Below, one piece after another: positions 1-11,799 of a stretch of 64,000 nt of DNA. The position numbers were made by a program, and so were the translations under genes. The stretch covers positions 21,249,433-21,313,432 of the forward strand of contig CATQJL010000001.1 in assembly GCA_958299035.1 (NCBI GenBank), read 5' to 3'. The notes beneath the pieces were generated by a model. The model was not told the origin of the DNA. It ran no database searches and saw only the letters and a list, made by a program, of their open reading frames with translations. Positions within the stretch are counted from its first letter, which is position 1. Every line of letters begins with the position of its first letter. This DNA is from Cylicocyclus nassatus (taxonomy: Eukaryota > Nematoda > Chromadorea > Rhabditida > Strongylidae).

Positions 1-682
1 TTAGTGATGCTGAGTTTGAAGAATTCAAGAAGGGCGTATTTGAACACGGAAAATTGCTGGCAACTTGATTTTTTTCTTGAAGCTGATTCGGTTCAAGATA
101 TAAGATTCGGTAATTTCAGAAATCCGCGAAAGCTTTTAAGATAAACAAAGCTCTTAGAGACAAGATAAAAACAATGGACATGAGACTAATAAAGTTAATG
201 AAGCCTGCTCAAATATTTGTTTTCAAAATAAGATTGATGGCTATTGGACTAAAAAAGTAGCCCGTTTACATTTACATAATATTATAATTAGTGTATCAAG
301 CGCTGAGAACATGTCAGTGTGCTAAGCCTAGGCCTGACGCCAAAACGACTTTCATTCAGGTTTTGACCTATACAGGAATGGAGCTAAAGAAGAACGGATC
401 GCAAGCGCAAAAGTGATCGACTTTTCTAGTTCAAAAAAATCTGTGTATTACCAATGTCTTTTTTCAGGCTTCAAAAAGATTTTGAAACACTCCGTAAGGA
501 TGAGAAAGCATGTGAGAACCTTCTCAGCTTGTATCCAAAGTTGAAACTAGGTAAGTGGTTGAAATCTTTGTACAAAGTAAAACAAGAAACTCATTGTTTG
601 ACAACTGTGCTCTATCAGATCATTCTGACCCATAGTAAGTAAACATCTCAAATTGTTTACTCGCATTTCAGGACCATGCTGA
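1..682 (+). pseudogene. Decayed, 5'-truncated copy of the 145-residue secreted-protein gene
   Basis: This is a partial copy of the gene on the other strand at 59734-60581. Exon 2 runs from the window edge to about 53, exon 3 is 120-227, exon 4 360-412, exon 5 468-550 and exon 6 672-682. Acceptors, phases and the terminal TGA (680-682) match the intact copy, and the last coding exon differs from it mostly at third codon positions, so the copy is old enough to have diverged under coding constraint. The donor of exon 3 is now ataaga (228) and that of exon 2 is ttgctg (54) where the partner has gtaaga and gtgctg, so normal splicing is probably lost. An AATAAA at 779-784 matches the partner's poly(A) site. 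The signal-peptide exon would lie outside the window. Sequence similarity continues through introns and 3' flank, so this is a DNA-level duplication and not a retrocopy. Confidence 0.7.
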
Positions 683-784
683 GTTCGCCGATTTCCTCGA
701 GAGGGTACTTGCAAACACATTAAACACAATTTTATTTGAGCTTTCATATAGCATAAGAATCATTTCGTGATTCGACACAATAAA

Positions 785-1680
785 ATTCGACGTTAGTCGA
801 AGTGATACGACAGACCAAGCATAAACATGTACGCCAGTGATATCAGGTGTTAGAGTATTTGCACATTTGAATAGTGGAAGAAGTTTTTTTTTCAAGTGCG
901 ATTACAGACCTAGCGATACAGATCCGAAACGTAGAAGTAACGCTCAACAAAAAGCCATTGAAATGCAGTGCTCCACTAAAAAACCCCCGAAACTGCAATT
1001 ACTCTTATACTTCTTACACTCTATCCAGCTTTCGTGCGGTACTTCGATAAAGCATAACAAGTTTCACAAGGTAGTTTTCACCCCAACTTTGAACAACACG
1101 AAGCCTAAAGAAAATGAACAAAAGAATTCTTCAAGGAGAAACAAAGTCAAAATGTACTCTTCAAATACCAACGTACAAACGTACACACCTCATCCAAAAA
1201 CCAGGAAACGAAAATTGTTAGCTTTTGCCAAAGAAATGCTGAGCTTTGCGCACACCAATGATCGTATGCTACAATTTTTTCCAGGCATAAGCTTGAATTT
1301 TTAGCCTTAGCTTTCCAAACACCAAAATATGGCATAAGACGTAAACTGTAAACCTTTATCCTTCTACGAAGGTTTCAAAAAATATTGGCCTGAAAACGCG
1401 CGTAGGAGAATCCATTCAAAATAATCTTTCTCAATGTTAGCTTTTTGAGATAAAAAATAGGCTTGTAGCTCTAAAGACTTGGGTTTACTGAAACATGGAC
1501 ACCTCAGCAGTGCTTTCGAAAGTACGATTTCGCAGAAATTTGATTAGTGTACACGTGAATGTTTGTTTTGAGAGTCTCCCTAAACCAGCTGCGATTTGCA
1601 GAATTTTCTGGAAAGAGTTTCGATTTTATCTTGATATTTCGGGCAATTCCGAAATGGACCGCCTCAGCATTTCTTGGGGG
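785..1680. other. No supported gene
   Basis: A 155-codon plus-strand frame (837-1304) is open but shows no domain, no splice signals and biased low-complexity composition, so I treat it as chance. Nothing else is recognisable. Confidence 0.5.
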
Positions 1681-1682
1681 TG

Positions 1683-4388
1683 ACACTGGGTGTCGAACTG
1701 CTTGCACAGCCGATTTATACTCTGGTAGGTCCTCCCAAGCTGTGGAGGAGTTTGACATCTCCGGTCTCGGTCGGATGCTTAGCTAAGAGCCGGCCAAGCC
1801 AGGTCCTTCTCCGCCTGGTTTTTTTCGGTGGCTAGGCGGTCCTCTCCGCTCCACATCCGGGTCAGCGATCGCCACGTGGAATTCAAGAATTAGCCTAGTA
1901 ATCTGCACTTGAAGGGGAAGAACTTTTACTACTCGATTAGCAAAAAGAAGGGAAATAAACCCTGCACATCGGATCCCGCCTACGGCGCTGGGTGGTAGCA
2001 AGAACGGTACCAAGGTACTCAGGGCGCCTCTCGGATCGGACAAAAACGACACGTCTGCCCGGACGACACGCCATGGAGACTGCCTCGAGCTCTGCACCTA
2101 CAACGCAAAGACATTCTTCACAAATGCCAAACCTCAATGCCCTTCTTGACGCCGCAAAGAATATCAAGCACACATCATCGCTCTACAGGAAATAAAGACC
2201 AGGAAGAAGGACGTGCGACAGATGAATGATGGGACGCTCATTATTCGTGGTGAGAAGGTTCCATTACGAAACGATTGGAGGCGTTGGCGTTGTCGTCCAC
2301 CCACCAATCGCCCATCTTGTCTATTCGCATGAGTGCCGTCACCTCGACTAGCCATCTTACGACTACGGCTTCCATGTCAGAAGACCATCAGCATCATCAA
2401 CTGCTACTCTCCAACATGAGCAGCTGATGAATCAGAACTAGATGCTTTGCTTCTTACAAAAATGTGGAGGCTGTCTGCAAAGAGAAGTCCTTCTGCAAGT
2501 TTGTTGTGGCCAATTTTAACGCGAAAATCGGAATGCTACTAGAAGAAGAGGGACATAGGATCGGGAAGTTTGGATAAGGGCTGCGGAACGAAAACGGCAA
2601 CCGTCTTGTTGGGCTTCTCTCCGCCGCACGACTTTTCCATGGAAATCCCATCTTCATAAAGAAAGAACGTTGCCGGTGGATATGGGAATCGCCCAACGGA
2701 ACGACTCATACGTAGATCGACCACATTCTCACCGGCCGAAAGTGGAGTTTGCTCGTGTCTCAGTGGTTCCATCCTTCTGCAGTGGCTCCGATCACAGTCT
2801 CCTTCGAGCAAAGGTACGATTCAGTCAAAAGCTGGAAAAGAAGTTCCGTCACAGTGCCGCAAGAAGGAAGGAAGTCGTTTTCGACGGAAACAGCCTGGAA
2901 GAGCCCATTCAAGTTGTGACTGGTCCATCGAGGAGGAGTCGCCGTATGACTACGACCGGCTTCTGAAAGGATTGCAAGCCTGCAGAGAGTGCGTCTCAGT
3001 GACTTCTGAGAACTTGAAACGCATTTCGAAGTCCACCAAAGAATTGCTCGAAAGAAGAAGATTTTCAAGGCAGGATCCAAATGCAACCTATCTCGAGCGA
3101 CTGATAGCCAAGGCTAGTTGCAGAACAGCTTTGCAGGAGGATCTCAGGAAGTACAGGCAAGCTAAAATACTGGAGGCACCCGAAGGAAGACGAAGACTCA
3201 AGAAGTACCGAAGAGACCTCTGCGAATATCAAGTACTGTCGGCTGCACTATTGAAAGAAAACGGGACTCCGACTTCTTTCCGTTCGATAGCGAGAAACTT
3301 TTACACCAACCTCTTGCGCTCATCAACACCCGTGCCGATGCTCGATGTTCCCACTGAAGAAGTACCACCACGAATTGTACCTGCTGAAGTGCGCACGGCG
3401 ATTCAGACTGAAGACTCCGCGTTCAGGACACCATCCCGTCCAACTCCTGCAAGGTGGAGGACAACGTCTATACGAAATTCTCGCGTCGCACCTGACATCT
3501 TATTTTCAGAAGGAGAGGATTCCCGACTGGTGGAAAACGTCAAGAACCGTCCTTTCCTTCAAGAAGGGTGAAAGAAGGGTGAACGGGAGGATCTTCGGAA
3601 ATAGGTCCAATATGCCTGCTGAGCGTACTCTTCAAACTTTTCACGATGATTATCCTCTCTCGCATATCTAGGACACTGGATGAAGCCCAACCCCAAGAAC
3701 AAGCTGGATTCCCCAAGGAATTTGCATGGACCACATCCAGACGGTTTCGAGAGTCATAGAAGTTTGCAGGAAAGAACAACTGCCTCTCGTCCTAACCTTC
3801 GTCGACTACGAGAAAGCCTTTGACAGCGTCGAAACCAACGCCATCCTGTCTGCGCTAGTCGATCAAAGAGTGGATCCAGCTTACGTGAGGACACTAGCCG
3901 ACTGCTACAAGGACTGTACAACAACGATGCAGCTATTCCATCGCCCCCTCCCCTGCCCATTCCAGTTGGGAAGGGAGTTCGACAAGGCGACACAATCTCG
4001 CCGAAGCTGTTCACCGCGGCCTTGCAGTGGGTGATGAAGTCACTGGACTGGGACGAGAGAGGCATAAGAGTTGATGGGAGATTCCTGTCAAGAATTCGTT
4101 TCGCGAACGACATCGTTCTCTTTTCGAGCAGTATTCGTACAGCAGAGACAATGTTGAAGGAACTAAACGAAGGAGGGAAGAAAAAGATCGCGAATAAACC
4201 GGAAAAAGACTCAGTTTATGAAGGGCGCCCTTTGTGAAGATGCAGAAATGGGATTGGAAGGCACCCCTATCATGGAGACTCTTCTCACATGTATCTAGGA
4301 CGTTCGATGAACATGGAGAACTTGAGGGAAGAACTTAACAGGAAATGATGAGCAGCATGGGCCGCCTAGGGGTCTCTAAAGGAAGCAA
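1683..4388 (+). pseudogene. Dead RTE-type non-LTR retrotransposon (endonuclease + reverse transcriptase)
   Basis: Fragments of one polyprotein lie in order in changing frames. There is an AP-endonuclease-like region (about 2080-2810) with a VGGVGVVVHPP-like block, the metal-site motif GDFNA changed to ANFNA near 2512, and an intact SGSDH block near 2786. Next comes a basic linker (2972-3400), then reverse transcriptase with motif A (FVDYEKAFDS, about 3802) and motif C reading FAND instead of FADD (about 4105). At least three frameshifts and stops break it. The sequence stops near 4388 in the thumb region, where a TIR repeat begins, so the 3' end is missing. Known biology: RTE elements copy themselves by target-primed reverse transcription. 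With both catalytic sites altered this copy cannot do so itself. The 5' start near 1683 is approximate. Confidence 0.85.
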
Positions 4389-4404
4389 CCGAGCAACTAA
4401 GTAT

Positions 4405-4501
4405 CTAAGTAAGTACGCGGGAGAGACGCAGACTGCGTAGCAGGCGCGAGCGGCCTCAACTAGGTCCCGCCTTCCAGCTGCCAAGCCCTTTGAATCAAAG
4501 G
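4405..4501. repeat. TIR element family A, right half only
   Basis: It matches the right half of elements at 12059-12227, 21326-21498 and 22471-22622, including the gagacgcagactgcg core and the terminal tttgaatcaaagg. The left half is replaced by the end of the RTE sequence. Confidence 0.7.
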
Positions 4502-4540
4502 TTAGTTAGCTTGTGCACATGTACTTGAACAATCATTATC

Positions 4541-4726
4541 AGCGACGGGCGATCGCCAATCACCAATGCTGGCAATCGCCAATCGGATGCGTATCGATTG
4601 GACATGGGGTGACTTGTTAGCGATCGATACTTATGAATGACACAGTCTCCAATACTAGCGACTGGTGATCGCCAATCGTAGCGATTTGGATCGCCAGACG
4701 CAGCGATTTGCGATCGCCCGTCGCCA
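4541..4726. repeat. Foldback element rich in GCGATCGCC
   Basis: The two ends (agcgacgggcgatcgcc and its complement at 4710-4726) are inverted repeats. The inside is full of gcgatcgcc / atcgccaatc words. No open frame. Probably a non-autonomous DNA element. Confidence 0.6.
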
Positions 4727-4818
4727 TGCTATACCCCTTGAGGAGTATAGCGCCTGCCTTAGCAATGACAAAAACACCCATCATTCAAATCGCAGAAGTT
4801 AAGTTGATTTTCTTTCAG

Positions 4819-4961
4819 AGCAACATGAGGCTGTTCTATCTGCAGTTCTCTCAACATTCCCACAGATTTTGAGGGTGAGTCATATTATTTTCAGCGACGT
4901 TTGGAACCTGCAATCCGGACTTAGCCGCGCAATTTTCCAAAAGTTTCCTAGCATTCTGTGA
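4819..4961 (+). CDS. Candidate terminal exon, unknown protein
   Basis: A strong acceptor (gattttctttcag) ends at 4818. The frame entered with two leading bases is open for 46 codons to TGA (4959-4961) and reads like ordinary protein (begins QHEAVLSAVLSTFPQILR). A GTGAGT inside it at 4875 could be used as a donor, but the next acceptor is only 20 bp away, so I keep the exon unsplit. No family recognised and no upstream exon assigned. Confidence 0.35.
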
Positions 4962-5017
4962 TTTTTCGAAGCAATTTCTTCCAAAAATAATAGCCAGTAT
5001 TTAGTGTAAAACGATTG

Positions 5018-5236
5018 CTAGCGTTGCATCCAAGTCAAGCGGCATTTCGCTCCCAAGCGTATATTCTTCCTTCGTTTATCATTCTTCAAATCTTCTATAT
5101 GAGCGCGTGGTGTTGCTTGAACGAAATCTGTTTGCTCGCATAGCTTATTCTCCAGAGAGCAGATTTTTTCGCTACTATCAACTTGTTGATTGCAAGGAAG
5201 CGCCATGTCATAGGAATCATTGTATCCGTACCAGAC
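5018..5236 (-). CDS. Candidate terminal exon, unknown protein with four cysteines
   Basis: The frame is open from about 5236 down to a stop at 5018. It contains four cysteines and a charged segment (EDLKNDKRRKNIRLGAK). It starts downstream of a weak AG near 5237. Composition is protein-like, but the upstream exon is not found and no family is recognised. Confidence 0.3.
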   Translation of the reverse strand, partial: VWYGYNDSYDMALPCNQQVDSSEKICSLENKLCEQTDFVQATPRAHIEDLKNDKRRKNIRLGAKCRLTWMQR

Positions 5237-7087
5237 AAACTTTTACCTTTGTTACAATCGTAACAGAATGTTAAGAAGTCTATTTTGAGGAGACTATCCC
5301 GAACGCTTCAAAAGATTCTAAATGGATGAATTACAAGATTTTTGAATTGTTTTATATTGCCGTGAGGAACCTTACTATAATAGTTTTTGTGAAAAAATAG
5401 AAGGGGCGACCACTCGATCGTGACACTTGAACAAGAGTAATGTATAGTGGAGTCATTCTCAACTCAATATGTGAAATTGCACACAATGCGCAGCAGCTCA
5501 CGACCCCCTTATTCATCGCTCATTGGAAAGCATTCCAATCAAATTTTTTCCTCGAAATATTCACTCAAATGCTTGTATATAACTATCTAATCTAAGACTA
5601 GAAGGTCACCTTTTTAGCACATATGAAAGTGCTTAGAAAACTACGATGATGAAATAGCTGAATCTTTTGTAACTTAATGTGCATATTGCACACCACACAC
5701 GCTAGCTGACAACTTGTACAGGGTGCGGAAAAAATGCTGTTCCTCAGAATAAAGGCAATCGGGGAATCGGCGTAATTTCCAGGTTTTTCTGGTAAACTCG
5801 ACATAAGTTTAGGATGTGAATATATTATAGCATTTTACAAAAACTGTTGAACTGAACTGAATTTATACTAGTAACAGGCTCAGAAAATCTGCAAGTATAC
5901 AACCAGGAATTAATTGATTGCAAATATACAATTACGAGTTACTTAATTGCAATTATAGAAGCAGGAGTTGTTGATTTTTAAGGAGCAATGCTTGTTCTCG
6001 ATCTTGGCTCAATTGAATGAGTGTCTAAAAGTAGTACTCATTTGAATGAGTGTCTAAAAGTAGTACTCATTTAAAGTCTGTTCTCTAAAAAAGGATTTTG
6101 CTGACCACTTACAAGTATAAATGTCGTCAGCTGACCCGCGTATTGTGCAAGCTCGCATATCAAATTACAAATGGCTAGTCTACACCCCCTGAAGTTTCAC
6201 TATTGCAAAAGCAGAAGTTAAAACTTTTATTTTAGTGTACCCAACTTCATTTTCATGGTGCATTCCAGTCTCTAAAGTTCATATATAGCGTCTATTTCCT
6301 CATGAATAGTTTCCGAACCGCCATTGTTTTGCACCTTGTTTTCCGTCAAAGGTTCAATAGCAATCAGTCATGGCAATGTCTAAAGGACAGTTGGGAGTCC
6401 CACTGTGAATCATGGTTCCTGAAGTCTGAGTGATTTTTACTTTTCAAGCTTAGGCAGTTTATTATGAGACAGTTGATAAAGATGAAGTTTTGAATATTAT
6501 GCATTTCCCGCCCCCGGTTTTGCACTTACTGCCAGAAATGTAAAACAACAATTAACAAAACCCTTTCCCCTCCCCCTTCCCCACCCCCCCCGCCCCTGAA
6601 TGGCCTCATTGTATAAGTACGCGAACTCCATGTTCCAATGCTGACATTGGAAAGCAACAAGTGTCAATCACAATGCAGTTCCTGCCCTCGGGGCAAGCAT
6701 TTTGGCAAAAAACAATCTTTGCTGTGCACACATGTGACAGTTGTTTTTCTGACTTATAAAATATTTTGCACTTTGCTGAGAAAAATGTTCTGGAAAACTC
6801 ATTTGATGTGCTTGCCCCGTAGATTCTTTCCTTCTTCATATAACTTTTTGAGGATTTTCTCATTCATTCAGTAAAAAAATTACCGCTTCAAAATATTTCA
6901 AGCTTTATGGATGTGTAAATCAGTAGATATGACGATTAATATTGTGTTTTTGCGTAGTCGACAACATGTTCGCGTAAACGGTAACAATGTGCGCTCTATG
7001 GTCATTTCACATGGGTAATTTGCAGGCAAATTAACTGCATAGCATTTGTTTTCGCGCAAATGTTGTCATCGCCGCAGCACCACTATA
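5237..7087. other. Non-coding stretch with small repeats
   Basis: No gene supported. It holds a 29-bp direct duplication (tgaatgagtgtctaaaagta unit at about 6015 and 6044), a C-rich run near 6560-6595, and an 11-bp inverted repeat CGGGGCAAGCA (6689 and about 6813) flanking short overlapping open frames that I regard as chance. Confidence 0.5.
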
Positions 7088-7372
7088 TTAACACAATCAC
7101 GACAAGGACGATTTTTCAATGACCATTTCGGACCAAGGCACATTTTGCAACCTTTATGCGTATTATTTTCTGGACACTGACACTATGGTCTGAAGTGTCA
7201 ATCTTTCAAGAAGTATTCCAAAAGATGTATATAGAAATTTATTCAGTCTGCCTAATAACTTTGATTGCAAACTAGCAAAACCAGAAATTTCAGAAAGCAT
7301 GCGACCCATCAATGGATCGTATTGTGGACAAGTACGACCCACCGGTGGGTCGCATTGTCGTGAATGTATTAA
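7088..7372. mobile_element. TIR element family B, copy 1
   Basis: Ends read ttaacacaatcacgacaa and the complement of ttaatacattcacgacaa, giving about 18-bp TIRs. The whole sequence aligns with 9252-9528. It contains the palindrome CGACCCACCGGTGGGTCG near its right end. No coding capacity. Confidence 0.7.
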
Positions 7373-7396
7373 AGCATTTTTGAGCGACAGAATATA

Positions 7397-8063
7397 CAGG
7401 GTGTCCCAAAAAAATGTGAACACTGTTTGATCGTTAATAACTCCCTTGCTTTTATGTCTTTCGCCGAGCTTGAAGCACCATTCTATAGAGCGAGGTCTAG
7501 CTTAAATTTATGGTATAGAGCGAGTCGTCCATCTCTCTTCATTACTGTAGGATTACGGTAGGAACTTTGACAAGGATTTTAAGTCATTGAAAGCCATACT
7601 CTGCCTTGGAACAAAACCAAACAAGCCAAAAACTTTTATACATGGGAAATGGAAGCCGCTGAGTTCGAATATGAAATTTCCACCTTGCTGTGATGCTTCT
7701 TTCCAAGGTTATCCCAGGTAAACCTTAATGACCGAATTTCCAGCATTTGTCAAGAATGCGATTACATCGTCAAAAAAGTTAAAAACACTGTGTTATGGAA
7801 TCAGCGAGCGCGAAAACCTTAGTACACGATTTTTCAGATTTTTTGAAAAGAATTTTGTCAAATGCCATATTTCGCAATATACCACATGTCAGAAGTTCAT
7901 ACCGTAATTCTACAGTAATGAAGAGCGTTCGATGATTCGCTCTATACCACAAATCTAAGTTGAACCTCGCTCTACAGAATGGTGCCTAAAGCTCGGCGAA
8001 AGACATGAAAGCAATGGACTTATTAACGATCAAACAGTGTTCACATTTTTTTGGGACACCCTG
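7397..8063 (+). mobile_element. Non-autonomous Tc1/mariner-like element, copy 1
   Basis: The element is 667 bp, starts cagggtgtcccaaaa and ends with the complement, and is flanked by TA on both sides. Subterminal inverted repeats extend about 170 bp inwards. The inside has no transposase frame. The second copy at 13181-13852 is in the opposite orientation. Confidence 0.8.
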
Positions 8064-9251
8064 TATGAAGCAACCTGAGAAGAGCGATTTTCCTCAATTT
8101 TACCGCAGTGTTCACCAAAAGACCATTAAAAATCAACAACTTGGCCGCAGAAGTCTTTTGGCATCCCAGAAAAGCAACATTCCTCCTCGAAAACAACTTC
8201 CGAACAAGGTGTCACTAGCAAAACAACGAATTTGCGTGCATGACGAAACGCATGGCGTTTTTTTGTGTCTCCGAATGCAAAGCATTCGGAATGAGAGACT
8301 TGGCATAGATTTGTCACATCGCCCATTTAACACATTCGCTTTCAAATGAACTTACTCCCGCTTCATTGCTTCTGCAACGTTCTACCGCAAAGTGCATTTG
8401 TGGGTTCATAGTCTATTTTGAAAACTCATGTATATAAATTTTAGCGACAGGCTCTATTCCGTGATATTTATGCTAGCTGACGGAAATGTGCTTTCATTTT
8501 TTGCAACAAAAATACGAAACATTTTTATCTGGGTAAAAATTTGCTTCATTGCTACCTGATATATCCATTTTCTTATTTGTTTGTTCATTTGTTCCCGCAT
8601 TTGAGGAATGAGATACGAATAAGGACAACAAATTTTAGAGCACAAAGCCATTTCTTTTTGTAAGTTTGCATTTTACATAAGGAATTAAGTGTGACAGATT
8701 ATTTTTCTTTTTTTCATCAATCAAAAGCTTTCTGCTTGTTGTCTTGCTTCTAGTTCTGTTGGCGCATTTTGTGTGCATACAAAATAAATAAATTAATAAA
8801 TTAAGAGAACTAGAACAAAGCGTAATAAGCGGACCAATAGTTCTTGTTTTAAAGAGTTATAAAATATGTGCGGTTGCGCAGTAAATTTTACATATAGCCC
8901 CAAAAATAATCCTAAGACCGCAAATCACTGGAAAGTACGCCTTTCCTCGACTTTGACTAATCACTGAAAGGATGTTCGAGAAAATGTGATTGATGAAGTG
9001 AGGAAACGAGCCATGTGCAAGCTTCCATCACAGCTTTTTTCATTGCGCAAGACAGATGTGGTGCTCATGGTATCAATCGCATGATTTACGAAGCCTCATT
9101 CGATAAAAATCACTTGAATTTTGATCTCAGAATACAATCAGTTGATCTCAGAATACAATCAAAATGAGAAGGCGGAAGAAGAATTCAAGTACCAATGCAC
9201 CGCTTTACTGATTTTGATTTTGAAAGCATAGCAGTGCGAGCTTCTTCCTAT
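8064..9251. other. Mostly non-coding; one weak exon candidate near 8963-9088
   Basis: A plus-strand frame after an AG at about 8972 reads DVRENVIDEVRKRAMCKLPS and on to a possible donor (atg|gtatca, about 9069). It looks protein-like, but the acceptor is poor. A perfect 8-bp-arm hairpin (ccgaatgc/gcattcgg) lies at 8271-8289 and a 20-bp tandem duplication at 9122-9163. Confidence 0.3.
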
Positions 9252-9528
9252 TTAGCACATTCTCGACAAGGCCGATTTTTCGATGGCTGACATTTCGGAC
9301 CAGAGCAAATTTCGCAATATTGTGGGTCCTGTGATCTGAAGTGTTAATCTTTTGGGAGGTAATCCAAGAGATGTTTATAAAAGTGTACTTGAGTGCATAG
9401 AAAGTTTCAACGTGAACTAGCAAAATCAAAAAGTTCAGAAGGCATACGACCCACCAATGGGTCGTAGTGTCCGAAATAGCGAGACACGTATGACCCACCG
9501 GTGGGTCGTATTGTCGCGAATGTGCTAA
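9252..9528. mobile_element. TIR element family B, copy 2
   Basis: The ends ttagcacattctcgacaa and the complement of ttagcacattcgcgacaa are near-perfect inverted repeats. Internal sequence aligns with 7088-7372, including the same 18-bp palindrome. Confidence 0.75.
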
Positions 9529-9626
9529 GACAACCTAAATGAGCAAGTTTGCTTTATTTTCTGCATCAGCTGAATTTGGCACAATTCACTTGTTTGATTT
9601 GCGTACTTTGTCTCACTCGCCATAAT

Positions 9627-9811
9627 TTAGAACCAGCGCGGGTAAAAGAAAAAAATTGGTAAATTTGATGAGAAATCGAACCTTGACCGCAGCATTTGCA
9701 GCAGCTTCTTAAGTTTTTCCACTGCCCACAACAATTTGTTATTTTGTTGAAAAAAGCGCATATGAATTTCAATGTCTTCAGAATTGTTTAAAGCTCTTTT
9801 TTGCAGAAATA
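9627..9811 (-). CDS. Candidate exon encoding an amphipathic helix
   Basis: The frame reads FLQKRALNNSEDIEIHMRFF and on into a leucine-rich, coiled-coil-like stretch (NNKLLWAVEKLKKLLQML), then opens on to a stop at 9627. The acceptor (ctcgag, 9812) is weak and a possible donor follows the helix near 9680. Composition and heptad-like leucines suggest real coding sequence. No family identified. Confidence 0.35.
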
Positions 9812-11795
9812 CTCGAGTCAGTTTTGCAGGTAGTTGACGATAAATTATGAATTAAAGACCATGGTGAGAAAAAGCACATTTTTTGGGTGTAATTTACCCA
9901 GAGAGCTTTCACTAACTGCTCTCAAACAGCAGTTTTGTGTTCACTGCTGTTGACATTGGAATGTTATCCTTCTTTCATTCATTTGGCAGAATTCAAGCCT
10001 AAAACTTCTATTATACATTGCTGATAATGTTACCTTTGTATTTAATTACCTTTTTCCTATGTCTTAACTCAGATACACGATGCCAAAAATTACGTTTGAT
10101 TTCTAATAGTAGTTATTTGTCACCTTTCAAGCACTCACCTTGTGTAATTGCTCTACTTTTCCAATTTTTATAGATAGCGAACCGAGCCTACTCTTCTACT
10201 TCTATTTCATGCATCCTTTGTGGTTATTCCTCATCTTATAGGCAATTCACCCAATTTTTCGATTCGATATTTTTGTCCTTCTGCAGCTTTCCATAGCCCT
10301 GCTTACATGTATGAAATGCAAAATGTGCAAAACCCTCAAAAACCTGAATTTTGGGAGCCCTCTCCTAAAGGCACAGACGACTTTCAGCACCTAGTTGGGC
10401 GGAGCTTGACAGGAGGGGCGTGGCTTGACAGTACTATCGCGGATTTCCGGCACATTTTTTCCGTTCAAAGGCGATACTAAAGGGTCGAACCAAAGCAGAT
10501 ATCCTACTTCTAATGCATTAATGTAGACTAGTATTTGTCTGGGAGCATAAATCCAGCCAATGGTTTCGAAAGTAGACTAAAACATAAAAAACAAAAAATA
10601 CAAAAAACTTGAATTTCCGTTTCGATCCTTAACATGGAAGGAGACTAGAAATTACCAGTGGTCTCTATATTCTACAACTTTTACAAAAACTGTTGATAAT
10701 ATAAATAATAACCTAATTGGCGCTCCATGTCTTAATGTCAGTGGTGCAATCACACAAAGTATCTGCTGAAAAGACGACTATTCATAGTTGAATATTGCAT
10801 GTACTTTTTTTTTTGAAATAAATACATCGCTCTGCCAAAACCTTAGCCATTCTCGCATGATTTCCTAGACATACATCCTAGGCTGCGGAAAAAGCGTGGT
10901 TGCAATAAATCAGCCGTGGCTTGTGCTGCGGATCCATTTGTATAGGATTATGCTTTCGTAGCGAACAAACAAAGCCGAGCAAAATGGGCAACGATCGGGT
11001 TATGCCCCCGGGCTCTTATGGGATCACATCTCTTGCCAAAGCGCAAATGTGAGGGTCGGCACTAGTTCAGGCCCCATTTCTTCTTTCTTTTTCCCTTTTT
11101 TTAGCGCGTAAACTTCATAAAAATGACGAATCACTACATCACAAAGTCACTGCTTGCAAATCTCTCGCGAATCTCTGAGTGCAAAGTGTTTTTTCCGTTG
11201 TGTAATCCCTGTGACAAAGCTTGTGTGTGTGTGTTTTGCCGAGCTTGTTCTGCATTTCGGCATTTCTCCACTGAAGCTACTTCGCCTTCCAGCCAACTGC
11301 TTTTTATAGTAAAAGTCTGGGAAAGTAGCTGGCTATTTTCATTCTGCACAACAGCTAATCGAATTTGCTTGACGAATGAAGTGGAAGGCTTGAAGTGAAG
11401 TTTTCCTCCATAGTGTTCGCCATTTCTTTACGGAAAAACATACTGCTAGCAGCTATTATTGGTCCCTAAAACATCAAATTTTTTTTCAAATATTCTTTGA
11501 GATAGTAGGTATTAAGAACAAATCACAGGCCTTCTAATACTGCATAAAAGTCTATTCTACTATATCATGGTGATACAAGCTTATTGAAAGAGACGTTCAA
11601 GTTGCACTTTTCGATTTTTGATCTGTGAAGATGCTAGAAGGTTCAAAACCTCTAATTTTTTCACTTTTTGTTGTAATTTTACAACCTAATCTAGTCAACT
11701 GTGAGAAGTGATGATTGGATGTTTCTACTGATAGTTATGACTTTCGACTTTTTTAACGATATTTCAATTCTGTTTTCAATAAAATTTCCAGGCAT
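9812..11795. other. No supported gene
   Basis: AT-rich with scattered short frames. A GC-richer patch at 10870-11060 contains neither a recognisable RNA gene nor an open exon. Confidence 0.5.
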
Positions 11796-11799
11796 AGAT

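Noticed and set aside
837..1304. 155-codon plus-strand ORF as a gene
   Set aside because: No domain, no splice signals, composition biased by A-rich DNA; open frames of this size are expected occasionally by chance.
4875..4894. A 20-bp intron after the GTGAGT at 4875
   Set aside because: Impossible length; the frame is open without it.
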